In this document: positions 25,998-35,954 of the stretch, piece after piece | Numbering within the stretch: the first letter of the stretch is position 1 | Layout: every line of letters begins with the position of its first letter | Assembly (NCBI GenBank): GCA_035361075.1 | Contig: DAOSBX010000002.1 | Location: 95,721 to 159,720, forward strand | Length of the DNA stretch: 64,000 nt | Direction of reading: 5' to 3' | DNA from: Candidatus Hydrogenedens sp. | GTDB taxonomy: Bacteria > Hydrogenedentota > Hydrogenedentia > Hydrogenedentales > Hydrogenedentaceae | Translations under genes and position numbers: made by a program | The notes under the pieces: generated by a model | Database searches by the model: none | Told to the model about the DNA's origin: nothing | Seen by the model: only the letters and a program-made list of their open reading frames with translations

Positions 25998-28148
25998 ATG
26001 AAATCCCTAAACCTAATTTTTGCTTTACATTCTCATCAACCCGTTGGAAACTTCGAGTTCGTTTTTGAAGAAGCATATCAAAAAGCATATTTACCTTTTC
26101 TCAAAGTTCTTCAACAATTTCCGAACATTAAAGTCACATTACATATAACAGGACCCCTTTGGGATTGGTTTGATGTCAAACATCCTGAATTTTACGAACT
26201 TATAAATACGTTAATACAGCGGAAACAAGTAGAACTAATGGGAGGTGCTTTTTACGAACCGTTGGTTTGTGCAATTCCAGAGGAAGATGCTTATGAACAA
26301 ATTTTATATATGCAAGATTTTATAAAACAAAGGTTTGGGGTAAAACCACGAGGAATGTGGATAGCGGAAAGAGTTTGGGAACCATATTTTCCAAGAATAT
26401 TAGCCAATGCAGGTATCGAATATACAACCCTTGATGATACCCATTTTCTCAGTGCTGGACTGGATAGAGAAGAACTATTTGGATATTATTTAACTGAACA
26501 TGAAGGATTTAATATCAAAATATTCCCTATTCTTGAGAAATTGAGATATACAATACCTTTTCGTCCAATAAAAGAAACGTTAGAATTTTTGCGAAAAGTA
26601 CATGAAACCCATAGTGGTGCATGTGCTGTTTTTCATGATGACGGTGAAAAATTTGGGATTTGGCCTGGGACACACCACAGTGTTTATGAAGAAAAATGGC
26701 TTTTTAATTTCTTCACAAGTATCACAGAAGAGCAAGAATGGTTAAGGACAACAACGTATTCTGAGTATCTTGACGAAAATCCACCATTAGGTCGAGTTTA
26801 CTTACCCTGTGCTTCTTATCATGAAATGATGGAATGGGTATTACCAGTAAACTCGCAGAAAGAATACTTAACCATAAAAAAAGAACTTCAAGAAAACCCA
26901 AAAACATGGGAAAGAATATCAATATATTTAAGAGGTGGATTTTGGCGTGGTTTCCTTTCTAAGTATGAAGAAGCAAATAACATGCAAAAAAGAATGCTAA
27001 AAACAAGTCGACGGCTTAATACCTTAATAAAGAAAAATAAAAAAAATAATCTGCTGAAAGAGGCACAAAAAAAATTATTTCAAAGTCAATGCAATTGTGC
27101 ATACTGGCATGGTGTTTTTGGTGGTCTTTACTTAAATCATTTAAGAACTGCGGTGTATTCTAATATTATCGAATGCGAAAAATTAATAGATAATTATGAA
27201 CACTTTTTTGAGCATTGGAGAAATAACGAAGTCGAAGATTTTAATTGTGATGGAAATGATGAGATTATCTTAAACACAAAGTTAGGGACTTTCATCTTAT
27301 CCCCGCATGATGGAGGGACATTAATTGAATTAGATTACAAACCTAAGGCATTTAACTGTTTAAATATATTATCAAGAAGGGAAGAAGCCTATCACCAAGA
27401 TTTATTTAAAGAAAGTATATCCCACGAAATCAATGAATCGGGCCATAAGAGCATACACGAATTAGTAAAAGCAAAAGAGAAAGGATTGGAAAAACTGTTA
27501 ATTTATGACCCTTATGTACGTTATTCAATGAGGGACCATTTTTTACCATTAAATATTTCAATAAATGCATTACAATCAAATCAATATCAAGAATGGTGGT
27601 CTCATTTTAATAAAGAGTATTCATATAAACTTATGGAGAATGAAATTATTCTGGAAGGAATTGGGACAGTCGAAATCTCTCCTTTTTGTTGGAATGTAAA
27701 TATAGTAAAGTATATGTTATTAAATAGCGAAAAAAGTGAAAATATGCTCTCATTTTTAGTAAAATATGATATTACAAACATGACCAATGGGGAATTTGAA
27801 GGCTACTTTGGCTCGGAGTGGTGTTTCAATCTCCTGACAGGTTCTTCAGATGACCGTTTTATATATTCAAAAAATAAAAAACTCTCAATGAGAAAACTTG
27901 GTGATGCTGGTGATGAATCGGGTCTCACTCATTTTGCATTGAGAGATGATTGGCAAAAATTAGAAATTGAATTTCAGCTAAATAAAGAAGCTCGATTATT
28001 TAATTTTCCAATCGAGACCGTTAGCCAATCAGAAAACGGCCAAGAAAGGGTATATCAGGGAAATGTTTTAATTCCCTGTTGGAAAGGAATATTTAGACAT
28101 AACGAAGTAGTAAGTATTGAAATGAAAATAAATATCAAATCACTTTGA
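25998..28148 (+). CDS. GH57 4-alpha-glucanotransferase / alpha-amylase
   Basis: A 716-residue cytoplasmic (no signal peptide) GH57 enzyme. The five family regions are visible: HSHQP at the N terminus, GGAFYEPL, WIAERVWEP with nucleophile Glu124, HDDGEKFG with acid Asp214 or Asp215, and the YLPCASYHEMMEWV segment. Positions 124 and 214 agree with those of Thermococcus litoralis glucanotransferase as I recall them (E123, D214). The C-terminal 400 residues correspond to the helical and beta-sandwich domains of such enzymes. It should act on glycogen or maltodextrin. It begins 10 bases after hprK and ends 14 bases before ptsH, so its expression is tied to the PTS regulators. Confidence 0.93.
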   Translation: MKSLNLIFALHSHQPVGNFEFVFEEAYQKAYLPFLKVLQQFPNIKVTLHITGPLWDWFDVKHPEFYELINTLIQRKQVELMGGAFYEPLVCAIPEEDAYEQILYMQDFIKQRFGVKPRGMWIAERVWEPYFPRILANAGIEYTTLDDTHFLSAGLDREELFGYYLTEHEGFNIKIFPILEKLRYTIPFRPIKETLEFLRKVHETHSGACAVFHDDGEKFGIWPGTHHSVYEEKWLFNFFTSITEEQEWLRTTTYSEYLDENPPLGRVYLPCASYHEMMEWVLPVNSQKEYLTIKKELQENPKTWERISIYLRGGFWRGFLSKYEEANNMQKRMLKTSRRLNTLIKKNKKNNLLKEAQKKLFQSQCNCAYWHGVFGGLYLNHLRTAVYSNIIECEKLIDNYEHFFEHWRNNEVEDFNCDGNDEIILNTKLGTFILSPHDGGTLIELDYKPKAFNCLNILSRREEAYHQDLFKESISHEINESGHKSIHELVKAKEKGLEKLLIYDPYVRYSMRDHFLPLNISINALQSNQYQEWWSHFNKEYSYKLMENEIILEGIGTVEISPFCWNVNIVKYMLLNSEKSENMLSFLVKYDITNMTNGEFEGYFGSEWCFNLLTGSSDDRFIYSKNKKLSMRKLGDAGDESGLTHFALRDDWQKLEIEFQLNKEARLFNFPIETVSQSENGQERVYQGNVLIPCWKGIFRHNEVVSIEMKINIKSL

Positions 28149-28161
28149 TGTAATACAGAAA

Positions 28162-28440
28162 ATGAACAATAACAAAATAGAAAAAATAATTAAAGTTGTA
28201 AACAAATTAGGTGTTCATGCAAGACCTGCAGGTAAGATAGCCCGTGAGATGCAGAAATACGATGCTCACATTTATCTTATCTATAACGGGAACCAACGAA
28301 ATGCAAAAAGTGTTATACAAATTTTGAGTTTAGGTGCCCCTAAAGATGCAGAAATATTAGCAGTAGCAGAAGGGAAGGATGCACAATCTGCCATTGATGA
28401 ATTAGAAGAAATATTTAAAACAGGTTTCGGAGAACCATAA
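28162..28440 (+). CDS. ptsH: Phosphocarrier protein HPr
   Basis: A 92-residue HPr. GVHARPA holds the His phosphorylated by EI (His19 here, His15 in E. coli). AKSVIQILSLGA holds the serine phosphorylated by HPr kinase (Ser50 here, Ser46 in the classical numbering). Both sites are intact. It sits between GH57 and ptsI, and its stop overlaps the ptsI start (TAATG). No PTS permease is encoded in the window, suggesting a regulatory role. Confidence 0.96.
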   Translation: MNNNKIEKIIKVVNKLGVHARPAGKIAREMQKYDAHIYLIYNGNQRNAKSVIQILSLGAPKDAEILAVAEGKDAQSAIDELEEIFKTGFGEP

Positions 28441-30191
28441 TGGAACAATCCTTTAGTGGAATACCTGTGTCTCCGGGAATAGTATGGGGGGAAGCATTGG
28501 TATATGACCCTGGACCAATTAACATCCCACGATTTAAGATAAAAAATCCGAAAGAAGAATTACAACGGGTAAAAACTGCAATAAATACCACCAGAGAAGA
28601 ACTTACTGTTCTTCATAAAAAAACATTAGATAATTTTGGTAAAAAACATGCCAGTATTTTCGATGTGCATTTAATGTTATTAGACGATGATACAATTCTA
28701 ACAGAGTTAGAAAAAAGAATTAGAGACGAGTTAATAAATGCAGAATCGGTATTGTTTGATATTGCACATAAATATACAAAAGAAATAAAGGATTCAGGTA
28801 ATACTTTTATTGAAGAGAGAAATGCTGATATTGTCGATGTTATTGACCGTATTGTCCGCAATTTAATGGAGCAAAAAAGACCAGACCTCGAAAATATAAA
28901 GAAGCCTTGTATTTTACTTTCCAGTGATTTGCCCCCTTCCGAAACAGCACGTTTGCACCCAGAGAAAGTTAGAGCTATTGTCCTTGAAAAGGGAAGTCCT
29001 ACCTCGCATGTGGCAATTTTAGCACGGTCACTAAAAATACCCACGATTGTCGGCGTTGGAAATCTTTTTGATGTTTATACTCATCCTATTAAAGGGTCTG
29101 CTGTAGACGCTATTGATGGAAAAGTATTTATCAATCCTTCATCCGAAACAATACGAAAACTTAGATTAAAGAAAATACAACTTTCAAGAAAATATCATCT
29201 TTATGAACAAAAAATTATTTCGCATCCATCTCAAACAAAAGATGGAAAAAATATTTCTGTCCTTGCCAATATTGAACTTCCAAATGAAGTTGATGATAAT
29301 GTAAAACATGTTTCCGCTGGAATAGGTTTATATAGAACAGAATACCTCTTTCTGAATAAACCAGAACCACCAACTGAAGAAGAACAATATAATGAATATC
29401 TTTCAGTTGCCAAGAAAATTTATCCTTTGCCTGTAGTACTAAGAACAATTGACATAGGCGGTGACAAATTAGCAAATTATGCATCATTCTTTAAAGAACA
29501 AAATCCACAGTTAGGCTGTCGAGCAGTTCGTTTTTGTCTCGTTCATAAAGACTTTTTTAAAGTACAATTACGAGCTATGTTACGTGCCACATTACAAGGA
29601 AACATCAAGATAATGTTTCCAATGATTAGTAGTGTTGAAGAGCTAAACGAGGTTAAAAAAATACTTGGCGAAGTAGAAAATGAACTCACTATAAAAAACA
29701 TACCCCATAAAAAAAGTCCTGAAATAGGGATTATGGTGGAAGTCCCTTCTGCAGTAATGATGGCTGATGAATTGGCAAAAGAATGTAGTTTTTTTAGCAT
29801 AGGGACAAATGACTTAATACAATACTCGCTCGCAGTAGACCGCAATAATGAACATATCGCACATCTATATGAACCAGCACATCCTGCCATTTTAAAAATG
29901 CTAAAGATGACTATAACGTCTGCGAAAAAAGCAGGAATTCCTTGCAGTATCTGTGGTGAAATGGCAAGTGACCCTCTGTTTACAGAATTACTAATCGGTT
30001 TGGGTTTAGATGCGTTTAGTATGTCAAGTGTCTCAATTCCGCAGATACGTGCTTTAATCACAAGCATTAACTCAAAAGATGCTGAAACATTCGCAGAAAA
30101 TGTATTAAAGTGCAGAACCGCAAAAGAAGTTAAACATATTCTTAAAGAGAACATCAGGTCTAAGTATAAGAATATCATCTCAATTAAATAA
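28440..30191 (+). CDS. ptsI: PTS enzyme I (PEP-protein phosphotransferase)
   Basis: A 583-residue EI that moves phosphate from PEP to HPr. The phosphohistidine is His190 in KGSPTSHVAILARS. The PEP-binding C-terminal barrel has GLYRTEYLFL, LRTIDIGGDK, FSIGTNDLIQYSLAVDR and the Cys of ICGEMASDP. The fit to length (about 570-580) is good. The start ATG overlaps the ptsH stop, so the two are translationally coupled. Output here may be HPr-mediated control and not sugar import. Confidence 0.96.
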   Translation: MEQSFSGIPVSPGIVWGEALVYDPGPINIPRFKIKNPKEELQRVKTAINTTREELTVLHKKTLDNFGKKHASIFDVHLMLLDDDTILTELEKRIRDELINAESVLFDIAHKYTKEIKDSGNTFIEERNADIVDVIDRIVRNLMEQKRPDLENIKKPCILLSSDLPPSETARLHPEKVRAIVLEKGSPTSHVAILARSLKIPTIVGVGNLFDVYTHPIKGSAVDAIDGKVFINPSSETIRKLRLKKIQLSRKYHLYEQKIISHPSQTKDGKNISVLANIELPNEVDDNVKHVSAGIGLYRTEYLFLNKPEPPTEEEQYNEYLSVAKKIYPLPVVLRTIDIGGDKLANYASFFKEQNPQLGCRAVRFCLVHKDFFKVQLRAMLRATLQGNIKIMFPMISSVEELNEVKKILGEVENELTIKNIPHKKSPEIGIMVEVPSAVMMADELAKECSFFSIGTNDLIQYSLAVDRNNEHIAHLYEPAHPAILKMLKMTITSAKKAGIPCSICGEMASDPLFTELLIGLGLDAFSMSSVSIPQIRALITSINSKDAETFAENVLKCRTAKEVKHILKENIRSKYKNIISIK

Positions 30192-30199
30192 TAACCCTT

Positions 30200-31378
30200 A
30201 TGAAAGAAAAAAAAGAAATAAACACTATTAAAAAGATTACACTTTTGGGCTCAACAGGCTCAATTGGACAGAATGCATTAGATGTTATCCGTTCATTTAA
30301 AGATTCTTTTTCTGTTGTGGGTTTAGCAGCACATTCAAATATTGAATTATTAAAAAAACAAATTAATGAGTTTAAGCCTAAATATGTAGCAGTTTATGAT
30401 GTTACTTTTGCAAATAAGTTAAAGAAAGAATTTAAAGATTTGACTATTTTTGTTGGTAAAGAAGGATTAAAAGAAATTACATCAATCAAGGTAGATATAA
30501 TCCTTTCCGCCATAGTAGGGGCTGTTGGTTTGGAACCTCTGTTGGCAGGGATTGCACATTGTAATACAGTCGCCATTGCAAATAAAGAACCTTTGGTTAT
30601 GGCTGGTGGCATTATTGTTGACAAAGCTAAAAAGGAATCCGTTGAACTTATTCCTGTGGATAGTGAGCATAGCGCAATATTCCAGTGTTTGCTTGGCCAA
30701 AAACCAGAGACAATAGAAAAAATATATCTAACTGCATCAGGTGGGCCATTTTACAAAAGCACATTTACTGAACTTGATTCTGTAACACCTGACGATGCAA
30801 TAAAACATCCGACATGGAACATGGGGAAAAAAATAAGTGTTGACTCGGCAACGTTAATGAACAAAGGCTTGGAAATTATCGAGGCAATGTGGTTGTTTCA
30901 TTTAGATGTAGAAAAAATAGACGTTGTAATCCATCCACAAAGTATCATCCATGGACTTGTTGAATTCACAGATGGAAACATATTGGCTCATCTTGGACCA
31001 ACAGACATGAAATTACCAATTTTATTTTCATTTACATACCCAGAACGAGCGAAAAAGCATATTAAACGGCTTAATCTTTTTGAATTATCACATTTGAGTT
31101 TTGATGTGCCCGATACTAAAAAATTTCCATGTCTTGACCTTGCAAGGACATCTGCAAAACAAGGTGGAGTAATTCCAGCAGTTCTAAATGCTGCCAATGA
31201 AGTTGCAGTTCATGCGTTTTGTAATAAAAAAATCACATTTAAACAAATTCCTCTTGTTATAGAAAAGACCCTTAACAGAATGAGTCATCAGAATAGACCT
31301 TATACATTAGAATCGATACTCCAAACAGATGAAGAAACTCGCATCAAAACAAATGAAATTATAAATCAATTAACTTAA
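30200..31378 (+). CDS. dxr: 1-deoxy-D-xylulose 5-phosphate reductoisomerase
   Basis: A 392-residue NADPH enzyme of the MEP isoprenoid pathway, forming 2-C-methyl-D-erythritol 4-phosphate. It starts with the nucleotide motif LLGSTGSIGQNALDVI, contains ANKEPLVMAGG, the metal- and substrate-binding PVDSEHSAIFQCL, TASGGPF, KHPTWNMGKKISVDSATLMNKGLEIIEA and IHPQSIIHGLVEF. It is 8 bases after ptsI and 14 bases before rseP; the dxr-rseP order is common in bacteria. Confidence 0.97.
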   Translation: MKEKKEINTIKKITLLGSTGSIGQNALDVIRSFKDSFSVVGLAAHSNIELLKKQINEFKPKYVAVYDVTFANKLKKEFKDLTIFVGKEGLKEITSIKVDIILSAIVGAVGLEPLLAGIAHCNTVAIANKEPLVMAGGIIVDKAKKESVELIPVDSEHSAIFQCLLGQKPETIEKIYLTASGGPFYKSTFTELDSVTPDDAIKHPTWNMGKKISVDSATLMNKGLEIIEAMWLFHLDVEKIDVVIHPQSIIHGLVEFTDGNILAHLGPTDMKLPILFSFTYPERAKKHIKRLNLFELSHLSFDVPDTKKFPCLDLARTSAKQGGVIPAVLNAANEVAVHAFCNKKITFKQIPLVIEKTLNRMSHQNRPYTLESILQTDEETRIKTNEIINQLT

Positions 31379-31392
31379 ATTAGGAATGAAAA

Positions 31393-33087
31393 ATGATTTT
31401 TAGCATAGTAGTCTTTGTAATTGTATTAAGTATACTCGTTTTTGTTCATGAATTAGGGCATTTCATATCAGCAAAATTATGTAATGTTTACGTTGACCAA
31501 TTTAGTATTGGTATGCCACCCAGAGTTATCGGAGTAAAAATAGGGGAGACGGATTATTGTATCGGTGCTCTTCCTATTGGCGGATATGTAAAAATGGCTG
31601 GACAAGAAGATGTGCCATTAGACGAAAAAGAAAGAGAAGAAACTTATGGTCACGTCCCACAGGAACGTTGGTTTAAATTCAGACCTCTTTGGCAAAGATA
31701 CATTATTATCGTAAGTGGACCGCTAATGAATTTTGTTTTGGCTATATTTATATATATTATTCTCGTGTCAAAAGGTACACTGGTTCCTGAGATGGAGGTA
31801 GATTCAAAGATAGGTAAAGTGGAGGAGAAAAGCCCAGCACAATCCGCACCACTTTACATCTATGATGAACATAAAAATGAAAAGAAGGATTATCCCGAAA
31901 CACCAGACACTATTGGTTGGCAAACAGGTGACCGCATTTTATCGATTAACGGTACCAAGGTTCATAAATTTAGCGATTTATTTGTTAATGCAACATTAGG
32001 AGGTTCATCCGAAGAACATAAAGTGATTCTTGAAAGAACTGAATTAGACGGTTCCATTAAGAAATACATCTCATTTGTAAAACCCCAGGTTATTGAAGGT
32101 AGCGAACTTCCAAGGTATGGCGTAGCACCATTTTCATCAGCTCTTATTAAGGAAGTAATCAAGGACATGCCCGCTGAAAAAGCGGGGTTAAAGGAAGGAG
32201 ATATTATTTTATCTGCAAACGGGAAATGGGTAGACAGAACTACTTTTGTGGAATTTACAGAAAAGACACAAAAAGACGAACCTATAACCTTAATGATCAA
32301 TAGAAATGAAGAAAAGCAAACTATTCAGGTATACCCAACAACTGTTGGAAGATTAAGGGGAATGACATTAACCGAAACAGGTCTAAAGGATAAACAAAAA
32401 GGATTATTAGTTGTTGATATTGAGCCCGAAATACAGGAAAAAACAGGATTACGAAGGAAAGACATTATTACAAAGATTAATGGAGAAGAATTTACCCTCG
32501 AAAGATTATACAAGTACGAGAGAGAGCATCCAGGTGAAGAAATAGAAGTTGATGTTTATCGACCTCCTGTCCTCATGGGATTATTAGAAAAGTCCGCAAC
32601 ACTGAAATTAAAAGTAACATTGGACTCTGTTCAGGCAATAGGGGTCGCTTTAGGAGAACGACAAATTAAAGTGAAATATCCACCACACCAGTGGCTAACA
32701 GAAGCATTAAAAAAGAGTTATAGTGACCTCCGACAAACTGTACTTGTCCTTAAAGGTTTAATTATGGGTGCAGTTAGCCCTAAAGTCTTAGGTGGTCCTA
32801 TTATGATTTTTGATGCAACATCAAAAGCGGCAAGCATGGGCATCGATTGGCTTTTAGGTCTAATGGCATTAGTAAGTGTTAACCTCGCTGTGGTTAATCT
32901 TTTGCCTATTCCTATTTTAGATGGAAGTTTAGTATTTATTTTAACAGTAGAAGCATTAAGAAAAAAACCACTAAGCCCAAAATTTCAAGAACGTTTCCAG
33001 CAAGTGGGACTTGTTATAATCCTATTACTTCTAATTTTAGTAAGCTGGAACGATATCAGACGAATACTTATAGATATAATTCCATAA
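31393..33087 (+). CDS. rseP: RseP-type site-2 zinc metalloprotease
   Basis: A 564-residue inner-membrane protease that cuts within membrane segments of anti-sigma factors or leftover signal peptides. The first helix has HELGH (His19, His23) for zinc. A second membrane segment precedes PDZ domains (about 120-250, 255-320 and perhaps a third to 400). The C-terminal helices carry GGPIMIFDATSKAA and the LLPIPILDG motif with the third zinc ligand Asp. It is longer than E. coli RseP (450). The ECF sigma/anti-sigma pair at 50822-52488 is a candidate client. Confidence 0.95.
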   Translation: MIFSIVVFVIVLSILVFVHELGHFISAKLCNVYVDQFSIGMPPRVIGVKIGETDYCIGALPIGGYVKMAGQEDVPLDEKEREETYGHVPQERWFKFRPLWQRYIIIVSGPLMNFVLAIFIYIILVSKGTLVPEMEVDSKIGKVEEKSPAQSAPLYIYDEHKNEKKDYPETPDTIGWQTGDRILSINGTKVHKFSDLFVNATLGGSSEEHKVILERTELDGSIKKYISFVKPQVIEGSELPRYGVAPFSSALIKEVIKDMPAEKAGLKEGDIILSANGKWVDRTTFVEFTEKTQKDEPITLMINRNEEKQTIQVYPTTVGRLRGMTLTETGLKDKQKGLLVVDIEPEIQEKTGLRRKDIITKINGEEFTLERLYKYEREHPGEEIEVDVYRPPVLMGLLEKSATLKLKVTLDSVQAIGVALGERQIKVKYPPHQWLTEALKKSYSDLRQTVLVLKGLIMGAVSPKVLGGPIMIFDATSKAASMGIDWLLGLMALVSVNLAVVNLLPIPILDGSLVFILTVEALRKKPLSPKFQERFQQVGLVIILLLLILVSWNDIRRILIDIIP

Positions 33088-33134
33088 ATAAATTAATTTC
33101 TATTTTAACGCAATATTAACAAAGGAGACATGGT

Positions 33135-34445
33135 ATGGGTGCAATTACATGTAAATTTGGTGGAACCTCACTCGCTGATGCCAATTGTATTAAGAAAGTA
33201 GCAGAAATTATTTATTCATCACATGATAGAAAATATATCGTCCCTTCTGCCCCAGGAAAAAGAACTGCAAACGATAAGAAAATTACAGACCTTCTATACT
33301 TATGGTATAACATCGCCCGAGAAGGATTAGACCCATCAGAACCCGAAAAAATTATCAGAGAACGTTTTTCAACTATAGTCTCGGAATTAGGTCTTAAATT
33401 AAATATAAACTCAGAGATAGATAATATTGCAAAAAATGCAGACAAATATGACACCCCTGATTATATGGCTTCACGTGGTGAATATCTCAACGGTAAGATT
33501 ATTGCAGAATATCTAAATGCAACATTTGTTGACCCAGCCAGTTATATATTCTTTGACGAAACAGGTTCTTTAGATACAAAAACATACAATATCTTAGGAG
33601 AGAGATTACAAGGTTCAGGATTATTTGTTGTTCCAGGATTTTATGGGTCAATGCCCGACGGAACCATTAAAACATTTCCTCGAGGAGGAAGTGATATTAC
33701 AGGTGCCATTGTTGCACGTGCTACTAAATCAATTCTATACGAGAACTGGACCGATGTCGATGGCTTTTGTATGGCTGACCCGAGAATTGTTCCCAATGCA
33801 AAAAGAATCGAAGAAATCACATATCAGGAGTTAAGGGAATTATCGTATATGGGTGCAACTGTTTTGCACGACGAATCAATTTACCCTGTACTGGAACCAG
33901 GAATTCCAATTCATATTAAAAACACAAAAAATCCCGATAACCCAGGAACATTAATAGTCCGAAGTAGAGTTCCGAAAGGACCTGTTTGTGGGGTTGCTGG
34001 CTTGGCGGGGTTCAGTATGATTAATATCGAAAAAACATTCATGAATAAAGAAAGGGGATTTGGATTAAAAGTACTATCAGTACTCGATGAATATGATATT
34101 CGTTGGGAACATATGCCCACAGGTATAGACACAATGTCTATCATCATACGAAACAGTGAATTAGGGAATAAAGGACCATTAATTGTTGAGGCAATAAAAA
34201 AACGGTGTGAAACAGATGATGTCACCTTAACCAAAGGACTTGCTATGATTGCCACAGTGGGCATGGGTATGAATCATCATATTGGGGTAGCCGCAAGGTT
34301 ATGCACTGCATTAGCAAACGCCAAAGTAAATATCAGGGTTATTGACCAAGGTTCATCAGAAATGAATATCCTTGTCGGTGTTAACGAAAATGACCTGAAC
34401 ACTGCTATCGAAGCAATTTATAAAGCATTCGAAAATTGGGATTAA
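33135..34445 (+). CDS. lysC: Aspartate kinase
   Basis: A 436-residue enzyme starting the aspartate family (lysine, threonine, methionine, diaminopimelate). The N-terminal motif CKFGGTSLADANCI and TFPRGGSDITGAIVA, then ENWTDVDGFCMADPRIVP, belong to the kinase domain. Two ACT domains follow (about 285-360 and 370-436; INIEKTFMN, VNIRVIDQGSSEMNI), typical of feedback-controlled forms. AAGGAG SD. The segment VPSAPGKRT replaces the more usual VVSAMxxxT of LysC, a clade-specific variant. It ends just before pyruvate kinase. Confidence 0.94.
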   Translation: MGAITCKFGGTSLADANCIKKVAEIIYSSHDRKYIVPSAPGKRTANDKKITDLLYLWYNIAREGLDPSEPEKIIRERFSTIVSELGLKLNINSEIDNIAKNADKYDTPDYMASRGEYLNGKIIAEYLNATFVDPASYIFFDETGSLDTKTYNILGERLQGSGLFVVPGFYGSMPDGTIKTFPRGGSDITGAIVARATKSILYENWTDVDGFCMADPRIVPNAKRIEEITYQELRELSYMGATVLHDESIYPVLEPGIPIHIKNTKNPDNPGTLIVRSRVPKGPVCGVAGLAGFSMINIEKTFMNKERGFGLKVLSVLDEYDIRWEHMPTGIDTMSIIIRNSELGNKGPLIVEAIKKRCETDDVTLTKGLAMIATVGMGMNHHIGVAARLCTALANAKVNIRVIDQGSSEMNILVGVNENDLNTAIEAIYKAFENWD

Positions 34446-34498
34446 GCAAAGGTATTACCCATTTAATTTCAATAAAGATTAAAAAGGAAAAATCTTCT

Positions 34499-35953
34499 AT
34501 GCGTGGAACAAAAATAATTTGCACCATGGGACCTGCAATAGAGAACAAAGAGATGATTCAGTCCTTAATCTCAGCAGGAATGGATATTGCCCGTCTCAAC
34601 TTCTCCCATGGAACCCATGAAAGTCATAAAAATATGTTCCATGCCATACGAGAAGTAAGTAATACATTAGATAAAAAAATTGGAATCATTATTGACTTAC
34701 AAGGTCCTAAAATTAGAACTGGTTTGCTTGAAAATCATAAATTGATTGAATTAATTAGGGGTAAATATATAACAATAACCACGGAGAACGTTGTAGGGAA
34801 TTCAAACATAATATCAACTGATTATAAATTTCTTCCCGAAGAAATCCATATTGGGGATCGGATACTTCTTGCTGATGGGACAATGGAATTAAAAGTCGTT
34901 GAAATAACCCCACCAGAAGTTAAATGCGAAATTATCCGTGGAGGACTTTTAGGTGAACGGAAGGGAATGAACCTACCAGATATACCCATTAAAATTCCGT
35001 CTATGACAGAGAAAGATTGGGATGATCTTGATTTCGGGATATCTTTGGGTACTGATTATTTTGCACTATCTTTTGTTCGCTCTGCTAATGATATTTTACA
35101 AGTTAAAAAAAGACTCCAAGACAAAAGTAGTTCTGCAAAAATAATAGCCAAAATAGAACGTCCAGAAGCCTTAAAATGCATCGATGAAATCATAGAAGTT
35201 ACAGACGCCTTACTTATTGCAAGAGGCGACCTTGCAGTTGAAACAACACTTGAAGAAGTACCTTTAGTTCAAAAAAGAATCATTCGAAAATGTAATCAGG
35301 CTGGAATTCCTGTTATAACTGCTACACAAATGTTGGAATCTATGACTGAACATCCTATCCCAACACGAGCAGAGATGACAGACGTTGCGAATGCAGTTCT
35401 TGATGGAACAGATGCAGTAATGCTATCTGCTGAAACAGCCACAGGCAAAAATCCAATTACAGTGGTAGAAGTTATGTCGAAAATAATCCAATGCGTCGAA
35501 AATGACCAAAAATATTTTGAATGCCCTTTTGATAACTTATGCAAATCATTTTCAGAACGAACAAAAATTTCACCAGAAATTCAAAAAATTGAAGATAGCG
35601 CCTCTGCTGTTGGTAAAGCAGTAAAACAACTCACCAATATATTAAATATCAAAGGAATTGCCTGCTTCACATTTTCAGGTTATTCAGCATTAGCCATATC
35701 AAATACAAAACCAAAAGTACCTATATATGCTTTAACACCAAATGATAATGTAGCAAGACAATGTTCCCTTTATTGGGGGGTTCAAGCAATTCTGATACCA
35801 CCCGTCCAAACAATTGAGGAGATGTTACATATGGTTGAAAAGACATTAATTACACAAAAATATGTTGAACGAGGTGATATAATAGTCATTGTGGCTGGGT
35901 ACCCTTTGTCTGTTGCTTGTCCAACAAATTTTATCAAGGTTCATGTTGTATAA
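34499..35953 (+). CDS. pyk: Pyruvate kinase
   Basis: A 484-residue glycolytic enzyme making pyruvate and ATP from PEP. TKIICTMGPA, LNFSHGTHESH, IDLQGPKIRTG, KIERPEAL, LIARGDLAVE, and ITATQMLESM are the usual active-site blocks. Start set at ATG 34499, behind AAAAAGGAA; the frame could be opened at 34436 inside the lysC end, but the protein would gain 21 unmatched residues. The C-terminal domain is present, so allosteric control is possible. It ends 1 base before the methyltransferase start. Confidence 0.95.
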   Translation: MRGTKIICTMGPAIENKEMIQSLISAGMDIARLNFSHGTHESHKNMFHAIREVSNTLDKKIGIIIDLQGPKIRTGLLENHKLIELIRGKYITITTENVVGNSNIISTDYKFLPEEIHIGDRILLADGTMELKVVEITPPEVKCEIIRGGLLGERKGMNLPDIPIKIPSMTEKDWDDLDFGISLGTDYFALSFVRSANDILQVKKRLQDKSSSAKIIAKIERPEALKCIDEIIEVTDALLIARGDLAVETTLEEVPLVQKRIIRKCNQAGIPVITATQMLESMTEHPIPTRAEMTDVANAVLDGTDAVMLSAETATGKNPITVVEVMSKIIQCVENDQKYFECPFDNLCKSFSERTKISPEIQKIEDSASAVGKAVKQLTNILNIKGIACFTFSGYSALAISNTKPKVPIYALTPNDNVARQCSLYWGVQAILIPPVQTIEEMLHMVEKTLITQKYVERGDIIVIVAGYPLSVACPTNFIKVHVV

Positions 35954-35954
35954 C

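Noticed and set aside
29543..30178. 211-residue reverse ORF inside ptsI
   Set aside because: Antisense shadow of the EI C-terminal barrel; no family features.
33088..33134. Lysine riboswitch ahead of lysC
   Set aside because: Only 47 bases separate the genes, far too few.
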